Below are positions 36,954 through 45,942 of a DNA stretch of 64,000 nt, in pieces. A program made the translations under genes and the position numbers. The stretch comes from Tropicibacter oceani (GTDB lineage Bacteria; Pseudomonadota; Alphaproteobacteria; Rhodobacterales; Rhodobacteraceae), in contig NZ_CP124616.1 of assembly GCF_029958925.1 (NCBI RefSeq), positions 3,844,001 through 3,908,000 of the forward strand, read 5' to 3'. A model generated the notes under the pieces. That model ran no database searches and was not told where the DNA came from. It worked only from the letters and a program-made list of their open reading frames with translations. The stretch's first letter is position 1. Each line of letters opens with the position of its first letter.

Positions 36954-38270
36954 ATGCTGAAACCCCGCGCATGGGTGCCAAAAGCCTCGGAAGCCTTGGT
37001 GCAAAGGATCGCAGGCGAAGTGGCGCAACAGGACGCCGAAACGCTGAGCACGCGGATCGAGGCGCTGGCCTCGCAGTCGCGCGAAATCCACGAACGGGAC
37101 TGTTTCAACCTGAACCCCGCCACCAACGTGATGAATCCACGGGCCGAGGCGCTGCTGGCCTCGGGGATGGGGGTGCGGCCATCGCTGGGCTATCCCGGCG
37201 ACAAATACGAAACCGGGCTGGAAGCCATAGAAGAGGTCGAGGTGATTGCCGCCGAACTGGCCGCGGAGGTTTTCGGCGCGCGCTATGCGGAAATCCGCGT
37301 CGGCTCGGGCGCGATGGCGAACCTTTATGCCTTTATGGCGCTGGCGCGTCCGGGCGACACCATCATCGCGCCCCCGGCTACGATCGGCGGGCATGTGACC
37401 CATCATGGCGATGGCTGCGCCGGGCTGTACGGGCTGAAAACCGTCCCTGCCCCGGTCGATGCGGATGGCTATACGCTGGATCTGGACGGGCTGTGGCGAC
37501 AGGCGCAGGAAGCGCGGCCCAAGGTGATCACCGTGGGCGGATCGCTGAACCTGTGGCCCCATGACGTGGCCGGGGTCCGCGAGATTGCCGATAGCGTCGG
37601 CGCGACGGTCCTGTTCGACGCCGCCCACCAATGCGGGCTGATCGCCGGACGCGTCTGGGACAACCCGCTGGCAGCGGGCGCGCATGTGATGACCATGAGC
37701 ACCTACAAAAGCCTTGGCGGCCCGCCCTCGGGGCTGATCGTGACCAATGACGCGGCGGTTGCCGAGCGGCTGGATGCCATCGCCTTTCCCGGCATGACGG
37801 CGAATTTCGACGCGGCGAAATCGGCGGCGCTGGCTGTCAGCCTGCTGGACTGGCGCGATTTCGGCCCGGATTATGCGCGCGCCATGATCGCGGTGGCGCA
37901 GGCCCTGGCGGCGGCGCTGGCGCAGGAAGGGCTGGAGGTGTTCGGGGCCGAAAAGGGCTTTACCGCGTCGCACCAGTTCGCCCTGAAGGCCGCGCCGCTG
38001 GGTGGCGGTCAGGCCGCGTCGCAGCGGTTGCGCAAGGCCGGGTTCCTGACCTGCGGGATCGGACTGCCCCTGCCCGAGGTGCCGGGCGATTTGAACGGGT
38101 TGCGGATCGGCACGCCCGAGATCGTGCGCTGGGGCATGGGCGTGCAGGACATGCCGCGCCTTGGCGCGCTGATCGCGCAGGCGCTGCGCCGCAACGACCC
38201 CGAGGCGCTGGCGTCCGAGGTGGCTGATTGGCGGCGCTCGTTTGACCGGGTGCATTTCGTGCACGGCTAG
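36954..38270 (+). CDS. SHMT-like PLP-dependent enzyme
   Basis: A 438-residue fold-type I PLP enzyme related to serine hydroxymethyltransferase. PLP contacts are visible: GSGAMANLYAF (118-128), the ring-nitrogen Asp222 and His225 (FDAAHQ), and the Schiff-base Lys252 in STYKSLGGPPSG. In true SHMT the residue before this lysine is His (THKT); here it is Tyr. The folate-binding features are not obvious. It may act on another beta-hydroxy or alpha-methyl amino acid, as in the methylserine hydroxymethyltransferases. It is convergent with the DUF1989 gene. GGAGAG precedes the start. Confidence 0.82.
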   Translation: MLKPRAWVPKASEALVQRIAGEVAQQDAETLSTRIEALASQSREIHERDCFNLNPATNVMNPRAEALLASGMGVRPSLGYPGDKYETGLEAIEEVEVIAAELAAEVFGARYAEIRVGSGAMANLYAFMALARPGDTIIAPPATIGGHVTHHGDGCAGLYGLKTVPAPVDADGYTLDLDGLWRQAQEARPKVITVGGSLNLWPHDVAGVREIADSVGATVLFDAAHQCGLIAGRVWDNPLAAGAHVMTMSTYKSLGGPPSGLIVTNDAAVAERLDAIAFPGMTANFDAAKSAALAVSLLDWRDFGPDYARAMIAVAQALAAALAQEGLEVFGAEKGFTASHQFALKAAPLGGGQAASQRLRKAGFLTCGIGLPLPEVPGDLNGLRIGTPEIVRWGMGVQDMPRLGALIAQALRRNDPEALASEVADWRRSFDRVHFVHG

Positions 38271-38301
38271 CGCCGGACGGGGGCGCGGGCAACACCCCGC
38301 C

Positions 38302-39147
38302 CTACAGGCCGTGGCTGCGGTCGTAGCCGTTTTTCGCGGGCTCTTGCCAGCCGGTCAGGCTGTCCGGGTCCGGTGTCAGGATGTCGACCCGCAGCGGGTG
38401 GCAGGCGGCGCTGTCCGAACTGTGTTCGCTGCTGCAATCACCACCCGGGCAGGCGCTGAGCGCGCCGAGCAGGTCGATTTCCGCGAAAAAGGTCAGGTGA
38501 TCGCCGGGGCGCACCGGGCTGGCCTTCATGAAATATTGGCCGGTGTCGCGGGTAAAGCCGGTGCACATGAAGACATTGAGCACGTCGTGTACATGCGGTT
38601 CGGCCTGATCGGCGCGCAGCCCCGTCGCCTGCGCCAGCGCGCGGGTCAGGTTGGAATGGCAGCAGTGGTGGTATTGCGTGCCCTGCAGCAGGTTGCCGGT
38701 ATAGGGATCGCAGCGCGTGCCGATCACGTCGTGCACCGCGCCGCCGAATTTGTCGATGCCGTACCAGTCCAGCGTATCCTCGACGATGGTAGCCATGGGG
38801 CGCAGGTGCGGAAAGGCCGACCACAGGCGTTCGCCGGTGGTCAGGTGGGTGCCATGCAGGGCGCGGGTCTTGCCCGAGTAGAAGCGTTCGGACAGGTCCT
38901 GCGCGTGCCACAGGTTCAGATCGCCGACCTGCGGGCCGTCGGTGCAGGTGATGCGAAAGAAGCAGCCACCGGGGACGTGGAAATGGCAGGCGTCGCGCGG
39001 GGCGGCGGTGGCCGTGTCGGTTACCCGGGCGGTGGCCAGCGCGCTTGCGTAAAGCGCCATGTCGGGCACGGGCAGCGTGTCATTGGGGTAGCAGATCACC
39101 GGCGGGATGGAGCGGCGGGCGTCGGCGTCGGTGGGGGGCTGTGACAT
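38302..39147 (-). CDS. DUF1989 / urea carboxylase-associated family protein
   Basis: A 281-residue DUF1989 protein, with GGCFFRITCTDGPQVGDLNLWHA, GTRCDPYTGNLL, HHCCHSNLTRAL and VLNVFMCTGF as family blocks; His and Cys residues there probably bind a metal. Relatives sit beside urea carboxylase genes and some are carboxyguanidine or related deiminases; the exact reaction here is unknown. A CPGGDCSSEH insert near the C terminus is rich in Cys. The ATG at 39147 was chosen because residues upstream of it belong to the broken gene before it, 19 bases away. Confidence 0.85.
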   Translation of the reverse strand: MSQPPTDADARRSIPPVICYPNDTLPVPDMALYASALATARVTDTATAAPRDACHFHVPGGCFFRITCTDGPQVGDLNLWHAQDLSERFYSGKTRALHGTHLTTGERLWSAFPHLRPMATIVEDTLDWYGIDKFGGAVHDVIGTRCDPYTGNLLQGTQYHHCCHSNLTRALAQATGLRADQAEPHVHDVLNVFMCTGFTRDTGQYFMKASPVRPGDHLTFFAEIDLLGALSACPGGDCSSEHSSDSAACHPLRVDILTPDPDSLTGWQEPAKNGYDRSHGL

Positions 39148-39166
39148 GGCGGGTTCCCTGTGGCGG

Positions 39167-39730
39167 TCAGCCGCGTTCGTGGCGGCGGCGCCATTCCCGG
39201 GCGTAGACGGATTCTTCGGTATGTTTGCGGTCGAGGCGGTGGCGCGCTGGTCGGCCTCGGCCTTGGTTTCGGCGCGAACTTCGGCGGTCAGGGACATGGC
39301 GGCGCGCTGATAGGGGATGACCTGCACCATGGGGGTGCCCGGCGGGCAAGTCGATGTCGGGGCTTGTCCCTACCCACAGGAAGGGGATGTTGACCGGCAC
39401 GTCAAGCGCGTCGCAGTCGACGGCGCCGTTGAACGCCCGGAACGGCAGTTCGAAATGGTTGATCGGGTGCACAAAGGCGGCGGACCAGCCCGGCGGCAGC
39501 AGGACGCGCCAGGGGTTGATGAACTTCAGCGGCTGTTTGCCCTGAAACGGGGGCTTGTCCGCACCGATCTGGCCGGGGTGGTGCGGCGCGATCGGGGTAA
39601 AGGGGGCGTCGGCCATGCCCATTTCGCGCGGGAGGGCACGGAACCAGTCCGGCAGCGCTTTTGAGGCCGGGATCGGTTCGGGGATCTTACCCAGCAGGTC
39701 GGGCGGGCAGAGAAAGGAGATGTGCGTCAT
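39167..39730 (-). pseudogene. DUF6065-like protein, frameshifted
   Basis: The frame from 39730 gives MTHISFLCPPDLLGKIPEP and continues normally to DIDLPAG near 39345. There the natural continuation (TPMVQVIPYQRAAMSLTAEV) lies in the next frame, and the C terminus (EESVYAREWRRRHERG) is back in the first frame, ending at 39167. One extra G in a GGG run at about 39341-39343 explains the first shift; a compensating change in 39215-39260 explains the second. The N-terminal part also seems short for the family, jumping from PREMGMADA to PFTPIAPHHPG. It is a decayed gene or contains sequencing errors; function unknown. Confidence 0.65.
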
Positions 39731-39921
39731 GCGTCGTCCGGGCGAAGGCAGCGTTTGGGCGGGGTGCCCTGCGCGCCTGTGGTTTCAGCCCCACAATGGA
39801 CGCAATGCCAGTGGCTGTCAGCCCCGCTTTTGTATTCGCGCCAACGGCATTGGCGGGTGGCGCGGTTGGAAAAGACCGCGACAAGGACAAAGGCGATGAT
39901 CAGACCCACGACGATAAACAT
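39727..39921 (-). CDS. Small membrane protein with zinc-ribbon-like tail
   Basis: A 64-residue protein with one membrane helix at the N terminus (MFIVVGLIIAFVLVAVF) and a CxxC pair (WHCVHCGAETTG) plus CRW and RCL cysteines, like a small metal-binding ribbon. Its stop overlaps the next ATG by three bases (ATGA), so the downstream broken gene was once coupled to it. No function known. Confidence 0.7.
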   Translation of the reverse strand: MFIVVGLIIAFVLVAVFSNRATRQCRWREYKSGADSHWHCVHCGAETTGAQGTPPKRCLRPDDA

Positions 39922-39985
39922 GGGCCGGGTTTAAAGGAAGGCGCGGCGCGGTGGAAGCCTGCGCCGCGCCATCAATGCGCTGGGG

Positions 39986-40117
39986 TCACGCCGCGATGGG
40001 CAGGTCTTCGTAAACCGGGGCGGTGCTGGCGGGGCGCTGTTCGGGGGTGTAATAGGCCCAAGCCTGTTCAAGGACTTCGATGGCCTTTTGGGCGGGGGTT
40101 TTCTGCTGCTCTTGCAT
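39986..40117 (-). CDS. Small protein, 43 residues, function unknown
   Basis: MQEQQKTPAQKAIEVLEQAW is followed by AYYTPEQRPASTAPVYEDLPIAA. The first half should form one amphipathic helix and the second is Pro-rich. An AAGG sequence lies 8 bases before the ATG. Codon use is normal and the frame that continues upstream of this ATG turns arginine- and glycine-rich, so the short form is preferred. Confidence 0.6.
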   Translation of the reverse strand: MQEQQKTPAQKAIEVLEQAWAYYTPEQRPASTAPVYEDLPIAA

Positions 40118-40236
40118 CGGAGATGCCTTTCCTTTTTTGGCGTCGCCTCCCTGCCCGGCAAGATAAACCCTGCACGCCCCAACGCATCCCCAATTCGTTG
40201 CAAAGTCGGATTGCGCATCTTGCAACTGTCTTTGCG

Positions 40237-40515
40237 TCACCTCGTTGGCAGCCCCTGCTCGATCAGCGCAAGCAGGCGGGCCCTTGGGTCGGGATCGCGG
40301 CCCGCGGTCCATCCGTCGCCGAAATCCTGCCGGATCTCCTTGTCGTCCAGCAGCGGCGCAAGCTGGGCAACCGCGGCAAGCAATTCGGCGTACCACCAGT
40401 GGAACGTGCTTTCCCCTGCAGCAACGCGGTTGATGTAATGCAGACGCAACGACAAAGCCCCGAGGAGCTTTTCCAGCTCTTCGGGGCTTTGAAATTTCAG
40501 CGGATCGCCGGACAT
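40237..40515 (-). CDS. Conserved-looking small protein downstream of sdhB
   Basis: A 92-residue, mostly helical soluble protein (KFQSPEELEKLLGALSLRLHYINRVAAGESTFHWWYAELL...). The ATG overlaps the sdhB stop by one base (TGATG), which shows it is in the sdh operon and translationally coupled. It is not the flavinylation factor SdhE, which has a different RGxxE motif. No function can be assigned. Confidence 0.75.
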   Translation of the reverse strand: MSGDPLKFQSPEELEKLLGALSLRLHYINRVAAGESTFHWWYAELLAAVAQLAPLLDDKEIRQDFGDGWTAGRDPDPRARLLALIEQGLPTR

Positions 40516-41294
40516 CAGACGGCGCGTTCGACCATCATCTTCTTGATCTCGGCAATCGCCAGCGCCGGGTTCAGCCCCTTGGGGCAGGTCCGGGCGCAGT
40601 TCATGATCGTGTGGCAGCGGTACAGCTTGAACGGGTCTTCGAGTTCGTCCAGGCGTTCGCCCGTTGCCTCGTCGCGGCTGTCGATGATCCAGCGGTAGGC
40701 GTGCAGCAGCGCGGCCGGTCCAAGGTAACGGTCGCCGTTCCACCAGTAGGACGGGCAGGACGTCGAGCAGGACGCGCACATCACGCATTCATACAGGCCA
40801 TCAAGTTTCTTGCGGTCCTCGATGGACTGCTTCCATTCCTTGGCGGGGCGGTTCGTCTTGGTTTCCAGCCAGGGCATGATGCTGGCGTGCTGGGCGTAGA
40901 AATGCGTCAGGTCTGGGATCAGGTCGCGCACCACCGGCATGTGCGGCAGCGGATAGATTTTGACGTCGCCCTTGATTTCATCCAGCCCGTAGATGCAGGC
41001 CAGCGTGTTGATCCCGTCGATGTTCATCGCACAAGAGCCACAGATGCCTTCACGGCAGGACCGGCGGAAGGTCAGGGTGGGATCAATCTCGTTCTTGATC
41101 TTGATCAGCGCGTCCAGAACCATCGGACCGCATTTGTCCATGTCGACGAAATAGGTGTCGACGCGGGGGTTTTCGCCGTCATCGGGCGACCAGCGGTAGA
41201 TCTGGAACTTGCGGGTGTTGGTTGCCCCTTCCGGCTTGGGCCAAGTCTTGCCCGTGCGGATCTTGGAATTCTTGGGGAGGGTGAATTGAACCAT
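40515..41294 (-). CDS. sdhB: Succinate dehydrogenase iron-sulfur subunit
   Basis: A 259-residue SdhB. The N-terminal ferredoxin domain has [12 protein letters not shown] for the 2Fe-2S cluster; the C-terminal domain has [13 protein letters not shown] and [17 protein letters not shown] for the 4Fe-4S and 3Fe-4S clusters. It carries electrons from SdhA to ubiquinone. GAGAGAG precedes the ATG at 41294. It lies at the end of the operon, separated from sdhA by two small exported-protein genes. Confidence 0.96.
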   Translation of the reverse strand: MVQFTLPKNSKIRTGKTWPKPEGATNTRKFQIYRWSPDDGENPRVDTYFVDMDKCGPMVLDALIKIKNEIDPTLTFRRSCREGICGSCAMNIDGINTLACIYGLDEIKGDVKIYPLPHMPVVRDLIPDLTHFYAQHASIMPWLETKTNRPAKEWKQSIEDRKKLDGLYECVMCASCSTSCPSYWWNGDRYLGPAALLHAYRWIIDSRDEATGERLDELEDPFKLYRCHTIMNCARTCPKGLNPALAIAEIKKMMVERAV

Positions 41295-41304
41295 CTCTCT
41301 CTCC

Positions 41305-41634
41305 TTAGCGAAGCAATGCGGGCAGGCCTTCGGCTGCCAGACAGGTGAGCGTCTCGGGCTGCGAGACGATATTGGTGACGATTTCGACCGTGGACTGGGA
41401 TGGCCCCGCCACGCTGTCGAGGGCAAGCGCGCGGATCTGCGGCGCGCTGGCGTTGTCTATGATGCAGTCAAGCGTCGGTTCGACCGGGACACCGGGAAAG
41501 CGGTCCACCACCACGGGGGTGATGGCGCTGCGCGCGGCCTCGCGGGCGATCTGATCCTGGGCCTGCGGCGAGCAGGCAGTCAGTGTCAGCAGCGCGGCGG
41601 TCGCGGCGGCGCGGTATCCGGTCAGTTGAAGCAA
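41305..41634 (-). CDS. Small lipoprotein within the sdh operon
   Basis: A 109-residue protein with a lipobox (LLTLTAC, Cys at about 21) after a short signal sequence. The mature part has two further cysteines (DCIID and LTCLA). No ATG is available in a sensible place; TTG at 41634, overlapping the previous stop, gives a proper lipoprotein signal and was chosen, without a visible ribosome site. It probably sits on a membrane facing the periplasm. The function is unknown. Confidence 0.65.
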   Translation of the reverse strand: MLQLTGYRAAATAALLTLTACSPQAQDQIAREAARSAITPVVVDRFPGVPVEPTLDCIIDNASAPQIRALALDSVAGPSQSTVEIVTNIVSQPETLTCLAAEGLPALLR

Positions 41635-42029
41635 TAGGAGGTGCCCCCGATGATCTTGGGCGCGCCGGGATAGCAACCCGCGGACATGCTGTTGATGCCG
41701 CCGTTGGAGCGCGTCACATAGCCCGACCCCTGCGGCCCGCCAAAGCCAAGGTGGCGCGCGGCGCAGGCGTTGATGTCGCGGGCAGCGGCGGCGCTGACGA
41801 TGCCGCCCTGGATCACGCGCACCATCGGATAGCCGTTGCGATCGGTGGTTTCCATGTAGGTTTCCGCGCCGGTGGGCGGCACGCCGAACAGCCGATCCTG
41901 GCAGGCCAGCAGAATGTCGCGCTGGCCCTGTTCGGAATCCGCCCGGTCCGAATTCGCCAGTGTGATGCTGGCGGTTGCGGTCAGGGCCAGGGCGGTGCCT
42001 GCGCCAAGAAGTGCCGTGAGTGTCCGCAT
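41622..42029 (-). CDS. Small exported protein within the sdh operon
   Basis: A 135-residue protein with a signal peptide ([25 protein letters not shown]) and a mature part containing four cysteines (LACQDRLFG, NACAARHLG, SAGCYPG, SYCFN). Blocks VPPTGAETYMETTDRNGYPMVRVIQGG suggest a small beta-rich periplasmic protein. The ATG overlaps the sdhA stop by one base (TGATG). It is of unknown function. Confidence 0.75.
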   Translation of the reverse strand: MRTLTALLGAGTALALTATASITLANSDRADSEQGQRDILLACQDRLFGVPPTGAETYMETTDRNGYPMVRVIQGGIVSAAAARDINACAARHLGFGGPQGSGYVTRSNGGINSMSAGCYPGAPKIIGGTSYCFN

Positions 42030-43831
42030 CAGAACGTCCTCGCCTTGGGGGCGATGCGTTTGAGTTCGATCCCGCCCTGTTCCTCGGTGGTGAGGGGGTC
42101 GACGACGACGGGGCGATAGCTGAGATCGACCTTGTTGCCATCGACGCGGCTGATCGTGTGGACACGCCAGTTTTCATCGTCGCGGGTGGCGAAATCCTCG
42201 TGGGCGTGGGCGCCGCGGGATTCCTTGCGCGCCTCGGCGCCGACGATGGTGGCCAACGCGTTGGGCATCAGGTTGGTCAGTTCCAGCGTTTCCATCAGGT
42301 CCGAGTTCCAGACCAGGCTGCGGTCGGTGACCTTGATATCGCTCATCTTGCCGGCGATTTCGGTCATCGCCTCGACACCCTCGGCCATTGTCTTGGCGGT
42401 GCGGAAGACAGCGGCGTCGCGCTGCATGGTTTTCTGCATCTCAAGGCGCAGATCGGCGGTGGGAATACCGCCCTTGGCATGGCGCAGCCCGTCAAAGCGG
42501 TCAAAGGCCTTGTCGATCTGGGAAACCGGCGCCTTAGGCGTGGCGGTTTCGGGATTGACGATCTTGCCGGCGCGGATCGCGGCGGCGCGGCCAAAGACCA
42601 CGAGGTCGATCAGCGAGTTGGAGCCAAGGCGGTTGGCGCCATGGACGCTGGCACAGCCTGCTTCGCCCACGGCCATCAAGCCGGGAACGACGGCGTTGGG
42701 ATCTTTCTGGGTGGGGTTCAGCACCTCGCCCCAATAGTTCGTCGGAATGCCGCCCATGTTGTAGTGCACCGTGGGCAGAACCGGGATCGGTTCCTTGGTC
42801 ACATCGACGCCGGCAAAGATCTTGGCGGATTCCGAGATGCCGGGCAGGCGTTCGGCCAGCGCCTCGGCGGGCAGATGCGACAGGTTGAGGTGGATGTGAT
42901 CCCCCTCTTCGCCGACGCCGCGGCCTTCTCGAATTTCCATGGTCATCGAGCGGCTGACATAGTCGCGCGGGGCCAGGTCCTTGTAGGTGGGGGCATAGCG
43001 TTCCATGAAACGCTCGCCTTCCGAGTTGGTCAGGTAGCCGCCTTCGCCGCGCGCGCCTTCGGTGATCAGGCAGCCCGAGCCGTAGATGCCGGTGGGGTGG
43101 AACTGCACGAATTCCATGTCCTGCAGCGGCAGGCCCGCCCGCGCGACCATACCGCCGCCGTCACCGGTGCAGGTATGGGCAGAGGTGGCGCTGAAATAGG
43201 CACGGCCATAGCCGCCGGTGGCCAGAACGACCATCTTGGCGTTGAAGACGTGCATGGTGCCGTCGTCGAGCTTCCAGCACAGGACGCCCTTGCAGACGCC
43301 GTCCTCCATCAGAAGGTCGATGGCGAAATATTCGATGTAGAATTCCGCGTTGTTCTTGAGCGACTGCCCATAGAGCGTGTGCAGGATGGCGTGGCCGGTG
43401 CGGTCGGCGGCGGCGCAGGTGCGCTGGACCGGAGGGCCTTCGCCGAATTCGGTGGTGTGGCCGCCAAAGGGACGCTGGTAAATCTTGCCCTCTTCGGTGC
43501 GCGAGAACGGCACGCCGTAGTGTTCCAATTCGTAAACCGCCTTGGGCGCCTCGCGGGCGAGGTATTCCATGGCGTCAGTGTCACCAAGCCAGTCCGAGCC
43601 CTTGACGGTGTCATACATGTGCCACTGCCAGCTGTCGGGGCCCATGTTGGACAGCGACGCGGCGATGCCGCCCTGTGCGGCGACGGTGTGCGAGCGGGTC
43701 GGGAAAACCTTGGTCACGCAGGCGGTGCGCAGACCCTGTTCGGCCATGCCCAGCGTGGCGCGCAGACCCGCGCCGCCGGCACCGACGACCACGACGTCAT
43801 AATCATGCGTCTCGTATTCGTATGCAGCCAT
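42029..43831 (-). CDS. sdhA: Succinate dehydrogenase flavoprotein subunit
   Basis: A 600-residue SdhA. The dinucleotide-binding GAGGAG is at 17-22, the covalent FAD attachment site His48 lies in [10 protein letters not shown], and the active-site blocks [20 protein letters not shown] and [11 protein letters not shown] are intact. It oxidises succinate to fumarate on the cytoplasmic face of the inner membrane. AGGT precedes the ATG. Confidence 0.98.
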   Translation of the reverse strand: MAAYEYETHDYDVVVVGAGGAGLRATLGMAEQGLRTACVTKVFPTRSHTVAAQGGIAASLSNMGPDSWQWHMYDTVKGSDWLGDTDAMEYLAREAPKAVYELEHYGVPFSRTEEGKIYQRPFGGHTTEFGEGPPVQRTCAAADRTGHAILHTLYGQSLKNNAEFYIEYFAIDLLMEDGVCKGVLCWKLDDGTMHVFNAKMVVLATGGYGRAYFSATSAHTCTGDGGGMVARAGLPLQDMEFVQFHPTGIYGSGCLITEGARGEGGYLTNSEGERFMERYAPTYKDLAPRDYVSRSMTMEIREGRGVGEEGDHIHLNLSHLPAEALAERLPGISESAKIFAGVDVTKEPIPVLPTVHYNMGGIPTNYWGEVLNPTQKDPNAVVPGLMAVGEAGCASVHGANRLGSNSLIDLVVFGRAAAIRAGKIVNPETATPKAPVSQIDKAFDRFDGLRHAKGGIPTADLRLEMQKTMQRDAAVFRTAKTMAEGVEAMTEIAGKMSDIKVTDRSLVWNSDLMETLELTNLMPNALATIVGAEARKESRGAHAHEDFATRDDENWRVHTISRVDGNKVDLSYRPVVVDPLTTEEQGGIELKRIAPKARTF

Positions 43832-43904
43832 TTCTTTTTACCTGTTCTGAGGGAGAGCAAGATTTTCGGCGAAAATCCAATCCTCCGTAAATTCCGGTTG
43901 CGGC

Positions 43905-44276
43905 TTACAGAGCCAGACGCGCGATGGCGAAGACGCCCACCGCCGCCGTGCCATAGCTGAGGCATGTCACCAGCAGGATGGCGACTTTTTCGGCGGTGCC
44001 GTGGACGTAATCCTCGATCATCACCTGGGCACCGTCGTTGAAGTGTTTCATGCCCACTGCGATGGTCAGCGCGGCGATGATCGCCGGGAAGGGGCGGCTG
44101 TAGTAGGCCAGCACCTCTTCGTAGGTGCCGCCAAGGGCGCTGCCGAAGGTGAAGACAAAGAAGGGGATCAGCAGCAGCAGGGCGACAGAAGATTTCTTCA
44201 TCGCCCAGAAATGCTCGGTCCCGGATTTCGCGGAGCCCATGCCCACGGCGCGCTTGCGGTCGGTCAGGAATGCCAT
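43905..44276 (-). CDS. sdhD: Succinate dehydrogenase membrane anchor subunit
   Basis: A 123-residue protein with three membrane helices. The segment AVGMKHFNDGAQVMIEDYVHG carries the His and Asp/Tyr residues used for heme and quinone binding in SdhD. It lies between sdhC and sdhA, with AAGGAG before the start. Confidence 0.95.
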   Translation of the reverse strand: MAFLTDRKRAVGMGSAKSGTEHFWAMKKSSVALLLLIPFFVFTFGSALGGTYEEVLAYYSRPFPAIIAALTIAVGMKHFNDGAQVMIEDYVHGTAEKVAILLVTCLSYGTAAVGVFAIARLAL

Positions 44277-44288
44277 TGTCCGTTCTCC

Positions 44289-44672
44289 TTACACGATAAG
44301 GGCAGTGAGGATGGTCAGGACGGCCGACCCACCGATGATGATCCAGCTGAGCATTTCAGCGCTTTTGAGATCCAGCATCTTGGCGTTGTCCCAGATCAGG
44401 TGCCGCACACCGGCCAGCGTGTGATACCACAGCGCCCAGAGCGACAGGAACATGACCAGATCGCCGAACCACGAGGTGACAAAGGCGTTGACCGTGTTGA
44501 AATACTCTTCGGACGTTGCCGCGGCGAGCAGCCACCAGACGATCATCAAGCTGCCCACGATCAGGCCGTTGCCGGTGATGCGGGTAAAGATCGAGGTGGC
44601 TGAGTTCAGCTGCGGGCGGTAGATCTGCAGGTGCGGTGACAGCGGGCGATTGCCCCGATTCACGTCGGCCAT
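44289..44672 (-). CDS. sdhC: Succinate dehydrogenase cytochrome b556 subunit
   Basis: A 127-residue, three-helix SdhC. RPLSPHLQIYRPQLNSATSIFTRITG is the conserved quinone-site N terminus, and YHTLAGVRHLIWD carries the heme-ligand histidine. It is the first gene of the operon. The start at 44672 has AAAGGA upstream. Paired palindromes lie about 120 bases upstream. Confidence 0.96.
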   Translation of the reverse strand: MADVNRGNRPLSPHLQIYRPQLNSATSIFTRITGNGLIVGSLMIVWWLLAAATSEEYFNTVNAFVTSWFGDLVMFLSLWALWYHTLAGVRHLIWDNAKMLDLKSAEMLSWIIIGGSAVLTILTALIV

Positions 44673-44788
44673 AGTGAAGTCCTTTCGGTTCCCTTGGCTT
44701 GGGTTGTAATGGATTTGTGGCACAAGTCACGAGGGCACAGCGCTAACAATCGCGGTTTTTTGGCGCAACTTGCGTGTTTTCCGTTAAT

Positions 44789-44820
44789 TTGTGATCACGC
44801 TTTTTCGTGCGTGATCACAA
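44789..44820. promoter_or_regulatory. Paired GTGATCAC palindromes upstream of sdhC
   Basis: TTGTGATCACG and CGTGATCACAA form a perfect inverted repeat; each half also contains the palindrome GTGATCAC (44791-44798 and 44811-44818), centres 20 bases apart. The near edge is 118 bases from the sdhC start. The same arrangement lies before sucC at 52273-52303. This looks like an operator for a dimeric regulator binding two turns apart. Confidence 0.65.
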
Positions 44821-44911
44821 ATTCGGCCCGCTGCACGGGAAATGGGCAAGGCGTTCCGGCGGCCCTTGATTCTGAACTTGAATATTTCCCCAGGACCCTC
44901 CCGGGGCCGCA

Positions 44912-45940
44912 TTACAGCGGCATCAAGGCCCAGTAATCGAGATCCAGCAGCACGTTTTTGTCGTACTTGCCGTCCTCGCCTTTCAAAGCGAACGGCGCGC
45001 CGCCCTTGGTTGCCACCAGACGCAGACGGATCGCCCCGACGCCCGGCGCATTGGTTTCGGCCTTGTCCAGCACCTCGGACCAGCATTTGATCGTGTCCCC
45101 GGCAAAACAAGGGTTGGCGTGGGCGCCGCCGTTCAGTCCAACGATCATCTGCGCATTGGCCAGCCCGTTGAAGGACAGCGCGCGCGCCATGGAAATGACG
45201 TGCCCGCCATAGATCAGTCGGCCCTCGGGGCGGAAGGTCAGGTCGAAATGCACCTTGGCCGTGTTCTGCCACAGGCGCGTGGCCAGCATATGTTCGGCCT
45301 CTTCGACTGTGACGCCGTCGACATGGTCGATTTTCTCGCCAATCTCGTAATCGCCCCAGCGGTGCGGCTCGCCCGCGAGGGTGAAATCGTAGTTGGAGAA
45401 ATCAAGGCCCTGCGGGATCACCAGATCGGACGGGTCGAGAACCTTTTTCAGGTCTGGCAGGACGGTGTCGGGCGCGGGCGCATCGAGGTTGTTCTTGCGC
45501 ACCATGACCCAGCGGCAATATTCCATCACCACCTCGTCGCGCTGGTTCAGTCCACGGGTGCGGACATAGACGACGCCAGTCTTGCCGTTGGAGTTCTGTT
45601 TCAGCCCGATGACCTCAGAGGTCGAGCGCAGGGTATCGCCGGGATAGACCGGCAACAGCCAACGGCCTTCGGCATAGCCAAGGTTGGCCACGGCGTTCAG
45701 GGATACATCCGGAACGGTCTTGCCAAAGACGACGTGAAAGGCGGCCAGATCGTCGATGGGCGACGCGGCCAGCCCGCAGGATTGCGCAAACTGGTCCGAG
45801 GAATAGAGCGCATGGCGGGCGGGATAAAGCGCGTGGTACAGCGCCCGTTCCCCACCCGAAACCGTCCGGGGCACCGCATGGTCGATGGTCTGACCGATGC
45901 TGTAGTCTTCGAAAAAGCGGCCCGGATTGGTCTTTGCCAT
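44912..45940 (-). CDS. mch: Mesaconyl-CoA hydratase
   Basis: A 342-residue double-hotdog MaoC-type hydratase. The N terminus (GRFFEDYSIGQTIDHAVPRTVSGGERALYHALYP) is characteristic of mesaconyl-CoA (beta-methylmalyl-CoA) hydratases of the ethylmalonyl-CoA pathway, which convert mesaconyl-C1-CoA to beta-methylmalyl-CoA. The two hotdog units are visible as repeated DYSIGQ/DYEIGEKIDH segments. It is the last gene of the mcl2-nnrU-DUF1737-mch operon, two bases after the DUF1737 stop. Confidence 0.92.
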   Translation of the reverse strand: MAKTNPGRFFEDYSIGQTIDHAVPRTVSGGERALYHALYPARHALYSSDQFAQSCGLAASPIDDLAAFHVVFGKTVPDVSLNAVANLGYAEGRWLLPVYPGDTLRSTSEVIGLKQNSNGKTGVVYVRTRGLNQRDEVVMEYCRWVMVRKNNLDAPAPDTVLPDLKKVLDPSDLVIPQGLDFSNYDFTLAGEPHRWGDYEIGEKIDHVDGVTVEEAEHMLATRLWQNTAKVHFDLTFRPEGRLIYGGHVISMARALSFNGLANAQMIVGLNGGAHANPCFAGDTIKCWSEVLDKAETNAPGVGAIRLRLVATKGGAPFALKGEDGKYDKNVLLDLDYWALMPL

Positions 45941-45942
45941 TG

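Noticed and set aside
37528-37535. A single GTGATCAC within the SHMT-like gene, as a third TCA operator
   Set aside because: It lies within a coding region and lacks the second palindrome; another single copy is in the PNPOx-family gene near 62691.
39931-40218. A 95-codon minus-strand frame overlapping the 43-residue protein
   Set aside because: The translation is Arg/Pro-rich and looks like a shadow; the alternative frame has a ribosome site and protein-like sequence.
41637-41665. A strong AGGAGG followed by an ATG on the plus strand inside the sdh operon
   Set aside because: The ATG frame closes after a few codons, so this is chance in a region coding on the minus strand.
42020-43960. A plus-strand open frame of about 640 codons opposite sdhA
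   Set aside because: Same shadow effect; sdhA is unambiguous.
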